NCBI GenBank assembly: GCA_015490475.1
Contig: WFXT01000161.1
Location: 1 to 25,916 of the forward strand
Direction of reading: 5' to 3'
Length of the DNA stretch: 25,916 bases
Source: Bacteroidota bacterium
GTDB lineage: Bacteria > Bacteroidota > Bacteroidia > JAADEI01
Shown here: positions 15,837 through 24,081 of the stretch, one piece after another
Numbering within the stretch: the stretch's first letter is position 1
Layout of the letters: each line of letters starts with the position of its first letter
Translations under genes and position numbers: made by a program
Notes under the pieces: model-generated
Databases searched by the model: none
What the model was told of the DNA's origin: nothing
Seen by the model: only the letters and a program-made list of their open reading frames with translations

Positions 15837-17051
15837 TTAATAATCTGAAGATACGAGCACAGGTATCTTCCGGATGACTTGAGATTTTGAATTAACGGTT
15901 AAAAACACTATTGGAGAGAATGAAAAAGCCTTTTTAGAAACAACACACATTTGAGCTTCACATTCTCTGGTGTATAATAACTGTCCTGATAAGGAATATA
16001 TGCTAATAGTAACAGGGTTTGCGAAGCCTTTATTAAGTATAGTGATCGCTTTATCATCTTGAATTACAGTAATATTATAATCGGATACAATTGGAGAAGT
16101 CGTCCACGCTGGTGTATCGGGTCCATAATATAGTATCGTTCCTGTTCCACCTACTGCCCAGCCACTTGTAGTGTCAATCATAAACAATCCAAACAGATCA
16201 TTAGTAACTGGACTTGTTTGAGGCGTCCATGTATTGCCAGCGTCTGTTGTCCGCAAAATTGTTCCTCCCGATCCAACAGCCCAACCGTGAGTAGTGGTAA
16301 CGAAATATAAAGCATTTATTGATGTTGTTATTCCTGTGTTTTGCAATACCCATGTATTTCCAGAATCAGCAGTATGCAATATTACGCCCCCAGCACCACT
16401 TGCCCAACAATGCTGGGCATTAGTGCAAAACACATCAAACAACGCAGTATTAACCCCGCTAAATTGCCTTGTCCATGTTTGCCCCCCATCAATCGTGTGA
16501 AATATGACAGCTTGAGTATCGACTGTGCCTACTGCCCATCCTGTCGTATCATCAACGAAATAGAGAGCATATATGTCCTGATCTGTTGATATAGACACAT
16601 TGGTCCATGTTCTACCTCCATCTACAGACCGTTGCACCAATCCGGCTTCCCCAGAGCGATAGCAAATTAAAGAAGAAGGACAAACAATATCAAACAAATC
16701 AACTCCCACAGTTGTATCAATGGTCCACGATGCTCCTCCATCAAATGTAGCCACAAATACTCCAGCTCCACCAACAACCCTGTGAATACCTACTGAAAGA
16801 ATCGTTTGATTATCTGGTGTTGCAATGGCTGTTAATTGTCCCTCATCGTAAGGAATATTCAACAATTTCCAGCTACCCTGTCTGATCATAATTGTAGTTG
16901 GAGTTCCACCAGATATTGCCAATTCAGAACCCATGTTAACAGAGTACAGATCTGCATTTGTAGGTGAAGCAACTTGCCACCACTGAGATTGGGACATAAC
17001 AAGCTGGGGAAGCAAAGCAGCCCAAACCAGAGTGATAATTTGTTTTACCAT
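15837..17051 (-). CDS. Secreted Ycf48-like beta-propeller with type IX-like C-terminal domain
   Basis: 404 residues. Signal peptide (VKQIITLVWAALLPQLVMSQ), then five Asp-box (BNR) repeats of the DGGxTW type at ~104, 144, 188, 229 and 270, each followed by a GWAVGxxG-like strand, as in the photosystem-assembly propeller Ycf48. In two blades the GWAVG segment is replaced by a C-x5-C pair (C124/C130 and C209/C215). The last ~80 residues (VISxYSLSGQLLYT) resemble a type IX secretion C-terminal sorting domain, and a third Cys pair sits near 365. The role is unknown; surface export by type IX secretion is inferred. No nearby TAnnTTTG box is exact; TATATTCG on this strand near 17090 is one mismatch off. 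Confidence 0.8.
   Translation of the reverse strand: MVKQIITLVWAALLPQLVMSQSQWWQVASPTNADLYSVNMGSELAISGGTPTTIMIRQGSWKLLNIPYDEGQLTAIATPDNQTILSVGIHRVVGGAGVFVATFDGGASWTIDTTVGVDLFDIVCPSSLICYRSGEAGLVQRSVDGGRTWTNVSISTDQDIYALYFVDDTTGWAVGTVDTQAVIFHTIDGGQTWTRQFSGVNTALFDVFCTNAQHCWASGAGGVILHTADSGNTWVLQNTGITTSINALYFVTTTHGWAVGSGGTILRTTDAGNTWTPQTSPVTNDLFGLFMIDTTSGWAVGGTGTILYYGPDTPAWTTSPIVSDYNITVIQDDKAITILNKGFANPVTISIYSLSGQLLYTRECEAQMCVVSKKAFSFSPIVFLTVNSKSQVIRKIPVLVSSDY
15847..15870. terminator. Hairpin at the convergent rpe / propeller gene ends
   Basis: GAAGATAC (15847-15854) and GTATCTTC (15863-15870) pair perfectly over 8 bp around an 8-base loop. It lies in the last codons of the propeller gene, just past the rpe stop. 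On the minus strand a T-run (at 15824-15834) follows about 12 bases after the stem. It may act as a two-way terminator, though the T-run is too distant for a classical one. Confidence 0.35.
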
Positions 17052-17136
17052 CTGTCTTGTATTTTATTTGTGGATTTTTACTATATGACGAATATATCTT
17101 GCCAAAGGTTTAAATGGATTGAATCTAAATTAATTT

Positions 17137-18081
17137 TCACCCCAATATTTTTTCCTTTATTTTCAAGAGCCAATTTGGCAAATCCCAATACCACAAGCGA
17201 TAATAAGTCACAGGGAAAGCACCAAAGCCCTTGAAAAACTTCGCTATAGTATCAATGTCTGAACCTTCAAAATCAAAAATCATATTTTCTTGAGAATGTT
17301 CATAGAAAAACCTGTCCAGTAAAAGGGACATTGCATGCGTCTTACGTCCTGTTAGAGAAGTAGCCGAAGCAATATAAACCCAATAGTGCTCAGAACGAAT
17401 GAAAGCAGCAACTGCAATCAATGCCCTCCCTTTATACACCCCCCAAAGTTCGCATCTGTTCCTATCAAGGGCCTCTATCAACAGACGACCAAGAACCTGA
17501 ATCTGAGCGGAAGTTAAAAATTCTGAGTTTCTATACGCCCTAATGTGAAAAAAAGTCATAAACTCTTCAAAATGAATGTGTTGATGAACCTCAAGCCCTT
17601 CCAATAGAGCTTTCCTGATATTATTCCGTCTCTTGTCTGTATATCCATTCCATATTTGACTGTATTCATGAACAAGATTCAATTGATACGTAGTATGTGT
17701 GAATATTTTTGTTTTAGGAAGCTCCCGTAACAATTCTATGGGCGTTCCATAATGCAACATTAAATTAATGTGCTTAACACGAGACATAACCGCCTTTATA
17801 ATAGTGGGCAATATCTTTTCATTATCACGAGCTGTGGTAAGAAGTCCCAATTGTTGCGTCCACCATGGTGTATAAACATACTTTATACCCAACTTTTGCT
17901 TTATTGGTATTGGAAATATCAGGGAAAAATCGTCATTAGCAAGGGCTTTCCATTGTTCGCATACTGCATCCAGATACCACGTGTAGGCATACGGATACCC
18001 ATATAAGGAAGTATTTACTGTTCTGTTCCACAGAGAATCGTCAATTTGGTGCCTTTCGAACAGATATAACTCCACATTCAT
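17137..18081 (-). CDS. FemAB/GNAT-like acyltransferase
   Basis: 314 residues with no signal peptide or membrane segment. The family is suggested by YTDKRRNNIRKALLEGLEV at ~150 (as in FemAB-like 'R..IRKA...G' segments), by GVYKGRALIAVAAF at ~220 and by DFEGSDIDTIAKFFKGFGA at ~275, which matches the end of FemAB-type double-GNAT folds. Such enzymes transfer aminoacyl or acyl groups to cell-wall or lipid-linked substrates. The ATG overlaps the stop of the deacetylase-like gene (ATGA, 18078-18081), so the two are coupled and probably act on one glycan. A GNAT acetyltransferase of other substrate is possible. Confidence 0.72.
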   Translation of the reverse strand: MNVELYLFERHQIDDSLWNRTVNTSLYGYPYAYTWYLDAVCEQWKALANDDFSLIFPIPIKQKLGIKYVYTPWWTQQLGLLTTARDNEKILPTIIKAVMSRVKHINLMLHYGTPIELLRELPKTKIFTHTTYQLNLVHEYSQIWNGYTDKRRNNIRKALLEGLEVHQHIHFEEFMTFFHIRAYRNSEFLTSAQIQVLGRLLIEALDRNRCELWGVYKGRALIAVAAFIRSEHYWVYIASATSLTGRKTHAMSLLLDRFFYEHSQENMIFDFEGSDIDTIAKFFKGFGAFPVTYYRLWYWDLPNWLLKIKEKILG

Positions 18082-19172
18082 GCTTCCTGAAGTAACCGAA
18101 AAACAAAGTTATAGAACGGTAGCCACTTTTTATATCCGGGCTCCAAGCCCAATGCCTTCTCTGGATGTATTATCATTTGAAATGTTCCCCCCACCCGTTT
18201 TACCTGCTCTATTAACTGCTTGAGCAGTTCTATGGCATGGTCAGGTCCTTCGGTAAGTTCGGTAAAAGAAACATCCATTGCTACAACAGGATGTTCAACG
18301 AAATTGAAAGGTCTTTGTTGGCGCAGGTAAAAGGGCTTGAAAGGAAGAGTGGTCCCTGCTTTGAAGAAGGGTGGTCTGTAAGAACCATAAGAAAAGTCCT
18401 CTCTGATGCCCAATTTTTCTAACCATAAACCATGCTTTTGAATATCTATGTTTAAGTAGTGAAATCTGACTTTCTCTTCTCTTTTCTTTCCAGAAACCTT
18501 TAACCATCTGCGGAACTCCGTTTGAAAATTGTTAAAAGACGATGATGCATAAAGAGAAGGATGCCAGTGAACAGATGCCACCCTTTTCCACGCAGAGATT
18601 AAAGTTGACCATTGGTCGTCAGACAATGTAAAACGTGGATCATTGGGTGCCTTCCCATCGCCAATGTAAATGAATACATATTCAGGCAACACTGGAACCA
18701 GTTCTGCTATATTATCAAAAGGGTCTTCGCCTGTGATAAAATAGCTTAATCTTTTGAATGCAAATTTTGGTCTAATCGCAATGTCCCTTACAAGGGCAAA
18801 TAAATGCTTGTAAAATCGTCTTCCTCTGAATTGATAGGGAATATCAATATCAAAGGTTAACAAAAACTTAAACTTAGGTTTCCATATGAGGTTTACATTA
18901 TAATATGTCTGAACCTTCTGAAACAATTCTAACATCATGAGGTCTATGATAGGTTGCGAGAAAGGGGAAGCGGTTCCAGAAAAGCATTCAACAATTTTCG
19001 TTATTAAATGTTTCAACACTCCTTTTTCTACAGCATAACTATGTGAAGCTTCAACCATACTAATATTCGCTTCAAAATATGAGGGAACAATAGAGAGCCA
19101 ATAACGTATCCACTCCTGAGGAATGTCATCAGGCTCAGGCAAGAAAATCACTGGTTCGTCATGATAAGCCAT
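18078..19172 (-). CDS. Polysaccharide-deacetylase-like (NodB-fold, DUF7033-type) protein
   Basis: About 364 residues. It has FLLTFDIDIPYQFRGRRFY at ~120, where active NodB proteins read LT(H/F)D(I/V)D; SVHWHPSLYAS at ~200, the H-x-H-P-S metal motif; RFHYLNIDIQ near 240; and FSYGSYRPPFFKAGTT near 270, matching the GFR.GTS end of this family. The metal-binding D and the HxHPS motif are kept, so hydrolase activity is plausible, though the first His of the THDVD motif is Phe here. The start is uncertain: ATG 19172 is preferred, but the frame stays open to a TTG at 19235, which would add 21 residues. Downstream, the acyltransferase overlaps by four bases. Confidence 0.7.
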   Translation of the reverse strand: MAYHDEPVIFLPEPDDIPQEWIRYWLSIVPSYFEANISMVEASHSYAVEKGVLKHLITKIVECFSGTASPFSQPIIDLMMLELFQKVQTYYNVNLIWKPKFKFLLTFDIDIPYQFRGRRFYKHLFALVRDIAIRPKFAFKRLSYFITGEDPFDNIAELVPVLPEYVFIYIGDGKAPNDPRFTLSDDQWSTLISAWKRVASVHWHPSLYASSSFNNFQTEFRRWLKVSGKKREEKVRFHYLNIDIQKHGLWLEKLGIREDFSYGSYRPPFFKAGTTLPFKPFYLRQQRPFNFVEHPVVAMDVSFTELTEGPDHAIELLKQLIEQVKRVGGTFQMIIHPEKALGLEPGYKKWLPFYNFVFRLLQEA

Positions 19173-19269
19173 AACAAAACACGAGGTTTTTATAACCTTT
19201 AACGCACACGACCTCCTTTTCTTGAATATAAACAAGGTGTTTAATGTCTTCCAAGAGCCCTAAAGACAC

Positions 19270-19277
19270 TAACTTTG
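19270..19277 (+). promoter_or_regulatory. Bacteroidota -7 box (TAACTTTG) for serS
   Basis: A full TAnnTTTG match ending 18 bases before the serS ATG at 19296. It has the same sequence as the M3 peptidase box. The TTG inside it (19275) is the first in-frame start-like codon of serS, but lies in the promoter and is not a start. Confidence 0.5.
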
Positions 19278-19295
19278 TATAACAAAACAGGTCGT

Positions 19296-20594
19296 ATGCT
19301 TGATATTCGGTGGATACGTGCCCATAAAGAAGAGGCTATTGAAAGGCTTTCAAAACGGGGAATAGATGCTAAAACAATAATTGAAGAAATATTGTCCCTT
19401 GACGAACAGCGAAGAGCCTTACAAACAGAGCTGGACTCCCTGAGAAGCAAATTGAATGCTCTAAGTAAGGACATAGGAAAGTTGATGCGAGAAGGCAAAA
19501 AAGAAGAAGCAGAAAGCTTAAAAGAACAATCCTCCCGTCTAAAAGAACAAATAGCCGAAATTGAGCAACAGAAAGAAACAGTGGACAAACGACTTTATGA
19601 ATTGCTGATCACGACTCCTAATTTTCCGCATCCCGACGTTCCAGCAGGCACTGATGAGTCCAACAATGTGGTCGTTGACCAATGGGGTGAACTGCCCCAG
19701 CCTCCTGTAAAGCGTCCCCACTGGGAAATAGCATATGAATATGGTTTGATAAACTTCAAATGGGGTAGTAAACTAGCGGGCAGTGGTTTTGTCGTGTTCG
19801 TTGGATGGGGCGCCCGACTCCAAGACGCGTTGATTAGATTCTTTCTGGATAATGCAATAAAGAATGGCTATGTTCAGGTGGGACCTCCCCATCTCGTTAA
19901 TGAAGACACAGGATTCGGCACAGGACAATTGCCAGACAAGGACGAGCAAATGTACTATATTGAAAAAGATTGCTTATATCTGATTCCCACAGCGGAAGTT
20001 CCAGTTACTAACCTGTTCAGGAACACTGTCGTGAAAGCAGAAGACTTGCCTGTCAGAATGGTATCTTATACACCATGTTATCGTCGTGAAGCAGGTAGCT
20101 ATGGGCAGATGACCAGAGGCTTAAACAGAGTTCATCAATTTGATAAGGTAGAAATCGTTCATATAGCACGTCCAGACAACTCTTATGAAGAATTAGAACG
20201 AATGTGCGAATATGTCGGATCCTTGTTGCGTCAACTGGAAATTCCATATCGCAGAGTTTTGCTATGTGGGGGGGACCTTGGTTTTGCATCTGCCAAAACC
20301 TATGACATGGAAGTGTATGCAGCAGGTCAAGACAGGTGGTTGGAAGCCAGCTCAATATCAAATTTTGAAACTTTCCAGAGCCTCAGGATGAACCTGAAAG
20401 GAAAAGATGGTAAGAAAACATTCATCCCTCATACGTTAAATGGTAGTGCCCTCGCCCTTCCTCGTATCATAGCCGCAATGATTGAAAACAATGTTACAGC
20501 ACATGGAATCAGAGTCCCCAAGGCACTGGCTGAATACCTCGGCACAGACATGATTCCTAAAGGAACACCCCTGCCTATTTGGGGACAGGATTGA
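19296..20594 (+). CDS. serS: Seryl-tRNA synthetase
   Basis: 432 residues, class II aminoacyl-tRNA synthetase that charges tRNA-Ser (and, where present, tRNA-Sec). Residues ~10-95 are the long antiparallel coiled-coil arm that grips the long variable arm of the tRNA (SKRGIDAKTIIEEILSLDEQ...RLKEQIAEIEQQK). The catalytic domain has the TNLFRN segment near 260, motif 2 (TPCYRREAGSYGQMTRGLNRVHQFDKVE), and motif 3 (TLNGSALALPRIIAAMIENN). SSISNFETFQSLRMN matches the family's SSCSNFEDFQARR. ATG 19296 (RMLDIRWIR) is chosen because the upstream TTG sits in a promoter box. A weak hairpin follows the stop. Confidence 0.97.
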   Translation: MLDIRWIRAHKEEAIERLSKRGIDAKTIIEEILSLDEQRRALQTELDSLRSKLNALSKDIGKLMREGKKEEAESLKEQSSRLKEQIAEIEQQKETVDKRLYELLITTPNFPHPDVPAGTDESNNVVVDQWGELPQPPVKRPHWEIAYEYGLINFKWGSKLAGSGFVVFVGWGARLQDALIRFFLDNAIKNGYVQVGPPHLVNEDTGFGTGQLPDKDEQMYYIEKDCLYLIPTAEVPVTNLFRNTVVKAEDLPVRMVSYTPCYRREAGSYGQMTRGLNRVHQFDKVEIVHIARPDNSYEELERMCEYVGSLLRQLEIPYRRVLLCGGDLGFASAKTYDMEVYAAGQDRWLEASSISNFETFQSLRMNLKGKDGKKTFIPHTLNGSALALPRIIAAMIENNVTAHGIRVPKALAEYLGTDMIPKGTPLPIWGQD

Positions 20595-20597
20595 TAT

Positions 20598-20614
20598 AGG
20601 CCTCTGATAGGCTT
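20598..20614 (+). terminator. Weak hairpin after serS
   Basis: AGGCCT and AGGCTT pair over 6 bp (one G-T) around CTGAT, starting four bases after the serS stop. There is no T-run behind it, so a terminator role is only possible. Confidence 0.25.
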
Positions 20615-20959
20615 AAGTAAAAATCACCAATACTATGTAATAGTTATTTGTGTCAAGGTAGAAATTATGTGCAAATTATCAAACTCGAGTTACAAAACCT
20701 ACAACGCATCTATCCCAGTAACCATCGGGCTTCCCTGAAATCAGAACATGAATTTTATAAGGACGAACAATTTATTAGTGCTTTATGCCCACAAAAACTA
20801 TTGACCTTACTAAGTTTAATGAAGATGGTCTCATCTATTATGCCATAAATTTTGTATATAATTGCATTAAAAACTTTTTTATCATTTTAAAATTTTTATG
20901 AGTACGCAAACAAGGTGCAATACCACCTTATCCTTCGATATTACTGGATTCAATAAAGG

Positions 20960-20979
20960 TTCACGTTCCGGAACTTGAG
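20960..20979. repeat. Palindrome with GTTCCGGAAC core
   Basis: TTCACGTTCC/GGAACTTGAG is a 20-base dyad: the inner 10 bases (20965-20974) pair perfectly, one position mismatches, and the three beyond pair again. It lies 26 bases past the DUF4468 stop. It could be a factor-binding site or a transcript-end hairpin; on the minus strand it is followed by ACCTTTATTG, which is a poor T-run. Confidence 0.35.
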
Positions 20980-21005
20980 TCAAAGAATTGTAAGTTCTTA
21001 CTTCT

Positions 21006-21542
21006 TTACCAGTCTTCTTCCTCCTTAGGAACAGGGGGATTCTTGATAAACTGCCTTAAACTACTTATCAAATTGGTCGCATATTCATTAACCTGCTTGA
21101 GATATTCCTGATGTTTGGGGTCTTTAGAGTTTAGCCATTCTTCAATTGGGATATACCTGTTTGCAATGTATTTAAAATCGGAAAGTTCATATTTATATCG
21201 TCCATCTTTAAACTTAATAACAAGCGTATATTTAATCCGGCCTGCTTTATACTTCCTGCCTGTCTTGGCATCAACATCAAAAACTTCAAACTTGTGTTCA
21301 ACACGGATATAGCCAGGTTTATTCTCTTTTATAACAACAGATGGATTTTTATAAAATGAATTAATCCATTTGAGTGCAAGTTTTTGAAGTGAATCGGCAG
21401 AAAGTCCTTCTCTGTGAACCACTGCTTCGTACTTAACTTTCCCTGTGGGATCCTGAGGCAACTCTGTCCCTTGTGCCTTAACAATACCAACAAAACTTAC
21501 TAAACCTATTCCCCAAGTAACCAAGCTTCTTAACATGGGCAT
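21006..21542 (-). CDS. Exported DUF4468-like protein
   Basis: 178 residues with a signal peptide (MLRSLVTWGIGLVSFVGIVKAQG). The mature part has the DUF4468 pattern, a TBP-like alpha/beta fold seen in Bacteroidota envelope proteins: SADSLQKLALKWINSFYKN, a strand pair including YTLVIKFKDGRYKYELSDFKY, and a closing helix. The function of the family is unknown to me. Two ATGs are possible, 21542 and 21536; the promoter box spacing (16 bases) slightly favours 21536. It lies 92 bases downstream of the OmpA gene on the same strand but has its own promoter box. Confidence 0.72.
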   Translation of the reverse strand: MPMLRSLVTWGIGLVSFVGIVKAQGTELPQDPTGKVKYEAVVHREGLSADSLQKLALKWINSFYKNPSVVIKENKPGYIRVEHKFEVFDVDAKTGRKYKAGRIKYTLVIKFKDGRYKYELSDFKYIANRYIPIEEWLNSKDPKHQEYLKQVNEYATNLISSLRQFIKNPPVPKEEEDW

Positions 21543-21552
21543 TTTATTTCTA

Positions 21553-21560
21553 CAAATTTA
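21553..21560 (-). promoter_or_regulatory. Bacteroidota -7 box (TAAATTTG) for the DUF4468 gene
   Basis: A full TAnnTTTG match on the minus strand, 10 bases before ATG 21542 and 16 before ATG 21536. It lies in the short gap behind the OmpA gene and argues for separate transcription. Confidence 0.45.
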
Positions 21561-21634
21561 TAAGAAATGTTCTCATTTTACTCTGCAAACACAAAATATT
21601 CGTTCCCTTTTGTGCAATAATTGGATTTTAGATA

Positions 21635-23956
21635 TTACGGCTCTTTTCTTATTTCAATAATTCTAAACTCAACGCGCCTGTTAAGTGCACGCCCTTCTGG
21701 ATTGTCTGTACCGTCAGGATTTGTATTAGGTGCAATGGGTTGTGACTCTCCATATCCTTTGGCAACAAGCCTATCAGGGGAAATTCCATGCTGAACAAGG
21801 TAGTTCTTTACTGCTTCAGCACGCCGCTGGCTTAGTTTTAGATTGTATTCTTCTGACCCTACGCTATCAGTATGACCAGCCAATTCAACTACTACATAAG
21901 GATATTTATTGAGGAACTCAATTGCCTTTTGAAGCTCAGTATAGGACTCTTCCTTAAGTTCTGCACTTCCAAACTCAAAGAATATGTTTCGCAAAGCTAC
22001 CTTAGCACCTACCGTTATGGGCTCCAATTCCACATAATATTCCTTAAAGAATTGCTCTAAAGTGTCTGGAACATAGAGGTTTGCAGAATACCACAAATAA
22101 CCCTCTTTTTCAAATTGAATACCATAGTTTTTGCCAAGTGGAAGAGTTGCTTTAAACACCCCATACTGGTCCGTTTCCTTAATCATTATTGTATCTCCTG
22201 TTTCGTTGTCCCAGATAAACACTGTTGCTCTCAGCGGCTCTTTCGTTGAAGCATCAGTTATTTGTCCCAAAAGCATAATCTTTAAAGGTTTCAAATAAAC
22301 CTGATAGTCCCGTTCCACATACCTAACAGTGTCCGGAATAAAAAATTTATCCGTATAATCAACATAGTCATTGGCTTTTATCCTCACAATGTAGCTTTTA
22401 CCAACCGGTACTGAAGCAACGAATTCTCCTGTCTTACTATCTGAAAAACCTTTCCATATTGTGTCTCCCGTAGCACTATCTATCACAAAGATTTCAGAGT
22501 ATATAGGTTCCTCGGTAAATTGGTCGTGAATAACACCTTTTATCAACACGAAGAATTGTTCTGGTTTCTGAGCCTCCGTCAATTTGACAAGGAAAATATC
22601 TTTTTCCCCAAGGGTTCCAAACCGTTCTGACGACATGTAACCATAATTACCATCAGAAGAGACCACGAAATATATATCGTCACCTGGGGAATTAAGGGGC
22701 ACCCCAAGATTTTTAGCTTTAGTCCACTTGCCATGGCGATATGTTGATTTGAACACATCGTAGCCTCCAATACTGTTATGCCCTTGAGAACTGAAATATA
22801 GGGTTTTGCCGTCAGGATGCAAGAATATCCCATCTTCATTTAAAGGCGTATTTATTGAATCACCAAGGTTAATAGGGTCTCCCCATTCTCCTTTCTCTTC
22901 ATCCCAATAGCTAACCCATATGTCCAATCCACCTTTTGTTCCTTTACGGTCAGAAACGAAATAGAATGCCTTGCCATCTGGCGAGAAAACACCTGTTTTT
23001 TCCTGCCATCTGGAATTAATAGGCTTGGGCATAGGTTCGGGCTCCGTCCATAAACCATCAATAAATCTGCTTATATACAAGTCACCGTTATTATCTCCCC
23101 GATAAATAATCATTGTCTTTTTGTCTACGGAAATAGAAACAATAGACTCGTGAAATTCAGAATTAACAGGCTCACCAACGTTCTCCGCAGGTCCCCATGC
23201 ACTATCTTGCTCATTCCACCTTGACACCCAGATATCCTCAAAAGGAAAACCGTCAGGTGCCAATTCATCTGTTATTCCCCCAGGACGACGGGAAGTAAAA
23301 TAGAGTTCTTTATTATCAGCAGTAATAACAGGACCATAATCAGGATAGATACTATTTACATTGGGTCCAAGGTTAACCATTTCGGCATCATCGGTTGTGT
23401 CAGCAGCTATCTCTCTAATACGGTAGCACTTTTTAATGTAGTCCCTTGTGAGATTACCAAGGTCAAACATTGTTATTTTGGCAGCAGGGGTCAGAATAGG
23501 CTCTCTTGTTAAAGCATAGAACACAAGTCTATCAACTCGCTTCTTTTTTTCTTCTTTATCTGAAAGCCTGCGAAGATATTCCTTAAAATATGTTTCCGCC
23601 CGATCACAATCATATTTATACTGATAAACTCGCCCCAGCAACAAATATGCTTCATCTTGAACCTTCTTGGGTTTTAATTGAAGAGCCTTCTTTAAAGTTT
23701 GCTCCGCTTTATCTATCACACCTATAGTGTAGTAACAAATGCCAGCATACCAGTTGGCTTCAAAGCTGTTAGAAGCCTTTTCCAGAACCTTCTCCAGCTC
23801 TTTGATTGCATTATAGCAATCAGGTGTCTGTTTAAACAGGTGCACTTTAGCATTTTCTAAGTGTTCCTTTGTTGTTTGTGCCATCATGCTCACCGCCGTG
23901 GTGCACATCACTAAAACACTCAATAAACCGCGCCCCACTATAATTTTTCTCACCAT
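21635..23956 (-). CDS. TPR / PD40 propeller / OmpA-domain envelope protein
   Basis: About 773 residues, periplasmic or outer-membrane associated. After a signal peptide (RKIIVGRGLLSVLVMCTTAVSMMAQ) come three TPRs (residues ~30-140), a six-bladed PD40/WD40-like propeller whose blades carry GGLDIWVSYWDE, GGYDVFKS and EKDIFLVK (residues ~200-455), two tandem carboxypeptidase-regulatory-like Ig repeats (~460-640; both have EPxxxxxFxxDxxTGDTI...P(V/L)GKxY), and an OmpA peptidoglycan-binding domain (~655-770) with GHTDSVGSEEYNLKLSQRRAEAV, which keeps the Asp and Arg that hold diaminopimelate. This architecture is that of PorE, the peptidoglycan-binding component of type IX secretion; it may equally be another OmpA-family scaffold. 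The ATG at 23956 is preferred over the open frame to 24028 because the signal peptide starts there. Confidence 0.88.
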   Translation of the reverse strand: MVRKIIVGRGLLSVLVMCTTAVSMMAQTTKEHLENAKVHLFKQTPDCYNAIKELEKVLEKASNSFEANWYAGICYYTIGVIDKAEQTLKKALQLKPKKVQDEAYLLLGRVYQYKYDCDRAETYFKEYLRRLSDKEEKKKRVDRLVFYALTREPILTPAAKITMFDLGNLTRDYIKKCYRIREIAADTTDDAEMVNLGPNVNSIYPDYGPVITADNKELYFTSRRPGGITDELAPDGFPFEDIWVSRWNEQDSAWGPAENVGEPVNSEFHESIVSISVDKKTMIIYRGDNNGDLYISRFIDGLWTEPEPMPKPINSRWQEKTGVFSPDGKAFYFVSDRKGTKGGLDIWVSYWDEEKGEWGDPINLGDSINTPLNEDGIFLHPDGKTLYFSSQGHNSIGGYDVFKSTYRHGKWTKAKNLGVPLNSPGDDIYFVVSSDGNYGYMSSERFGTLGEKDIFLVKLTEAQKPEQFFVLIKGVIHDQFTEEPIYSEIFVIDSATGDTIWKGFSDSKTGEFVASVPVGKSYIVRIKANDYVDYTDKFFIPDTVRYVERDYQVYLKPLKIMLLGQITDASTKEPLRATVFIWDNETGDTIMIKETDQYGVFKATLPLGKNYGIQFEKEGYLWYSANLYVPDTLEQFFKEYYVELEPITVGAKVALRNIFFEFGSAELKEESYTELQKAIEFLNKYPYVVVELAGHTDSVGSEEYNLKLSQRRAEAVKNYLVQHGISPDRLVAKGYGESQPIAPNTNPDGTDNPEGRALNRRVEFRIIEIRKEP

Positions 23957-23984
23957 GACCCTGCTTTCTTTTTTTCTTTCTATG

Positions 23985-23992
23985 CAAAGATA
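23985..23992 (-). promoter_or_regulatory. Bacteroidota -7 box (TATCTTTG) for the OmpA-domain gene
   Basis: A full TAnnTTTG match on the minus strand, 28 bases before the ATG at 23956. It lies inside the longest possible reading of this gene (to 24028), which supports the shorter start. Confidence 0.5.
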
Positions 23993-24029
23993 ATAAACAA
24001 AATTTGTACCTTTCCAGTCAAATTTCAAA

Positions 24030-24056
24030 TTGACAATTAAATATTGCCTACCTTTA
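24030..24056 (+). promoter_or_regulatory. Possible promoter for the lipocalin-like lipoprotein
   Basis: TTGACA at 24030-24035 and TACCTTTA at 24049-24056 (one mismatch to TAnnTTTG), with 16 bases between TTG and TA. The box ends 25 bases before the ATG at 24082. It would run divergently from the OmpA-gene promoter. Confidence 0.35.
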
Positions 24057-24081
24057 CAGTCAATTTAAAAAAGATAAGGCA

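Larger units (their letters stand above)
20595..21005. other. Gene-free interval between serS and the DUF4468 gene
   Basis: 411 bases with no convincing gene. Two tiny reading frames joined by an ATGA overlap are present: ATG 20785 to TGA 20901 (38 codons, hydrophobic end) and ATG 20898 to TGA 20978 (26 codons). Neither has a recognisable product and either may be chance. An AT-rich stretch at 20840-20900 and a long palindrome at 20960-20979 are the only structured features. No tRNA or ncRNA family is recognisable by eye. Confidence 0.4.

Noticed and set aside
19159..19218. Perfect Shine-Dalgarno AAGGAGGT on the minus strand with a 16-codon leader-like frame from GTG 19209
   Set aside because: The tract is one base from that GTG, the only other close GTG opens a two-codon frame, and this genome otherwise lacks Shine-Dalgarno use; more likely a Lys-Arg codon run (KKRRS).
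20648..20848. 66-codon frame in the serS/DUF4468 interval
   Set aside because: TTG start, no recognisable motif, no promoter, composition typical of chance frames; the shorter frames overlap it.
20590..21005. Riboswitch or T-box before or after serS
   Set aside because: serS is preceded by an 18-base leader only, and the downstream interval shows no recognisable riboswitch core.
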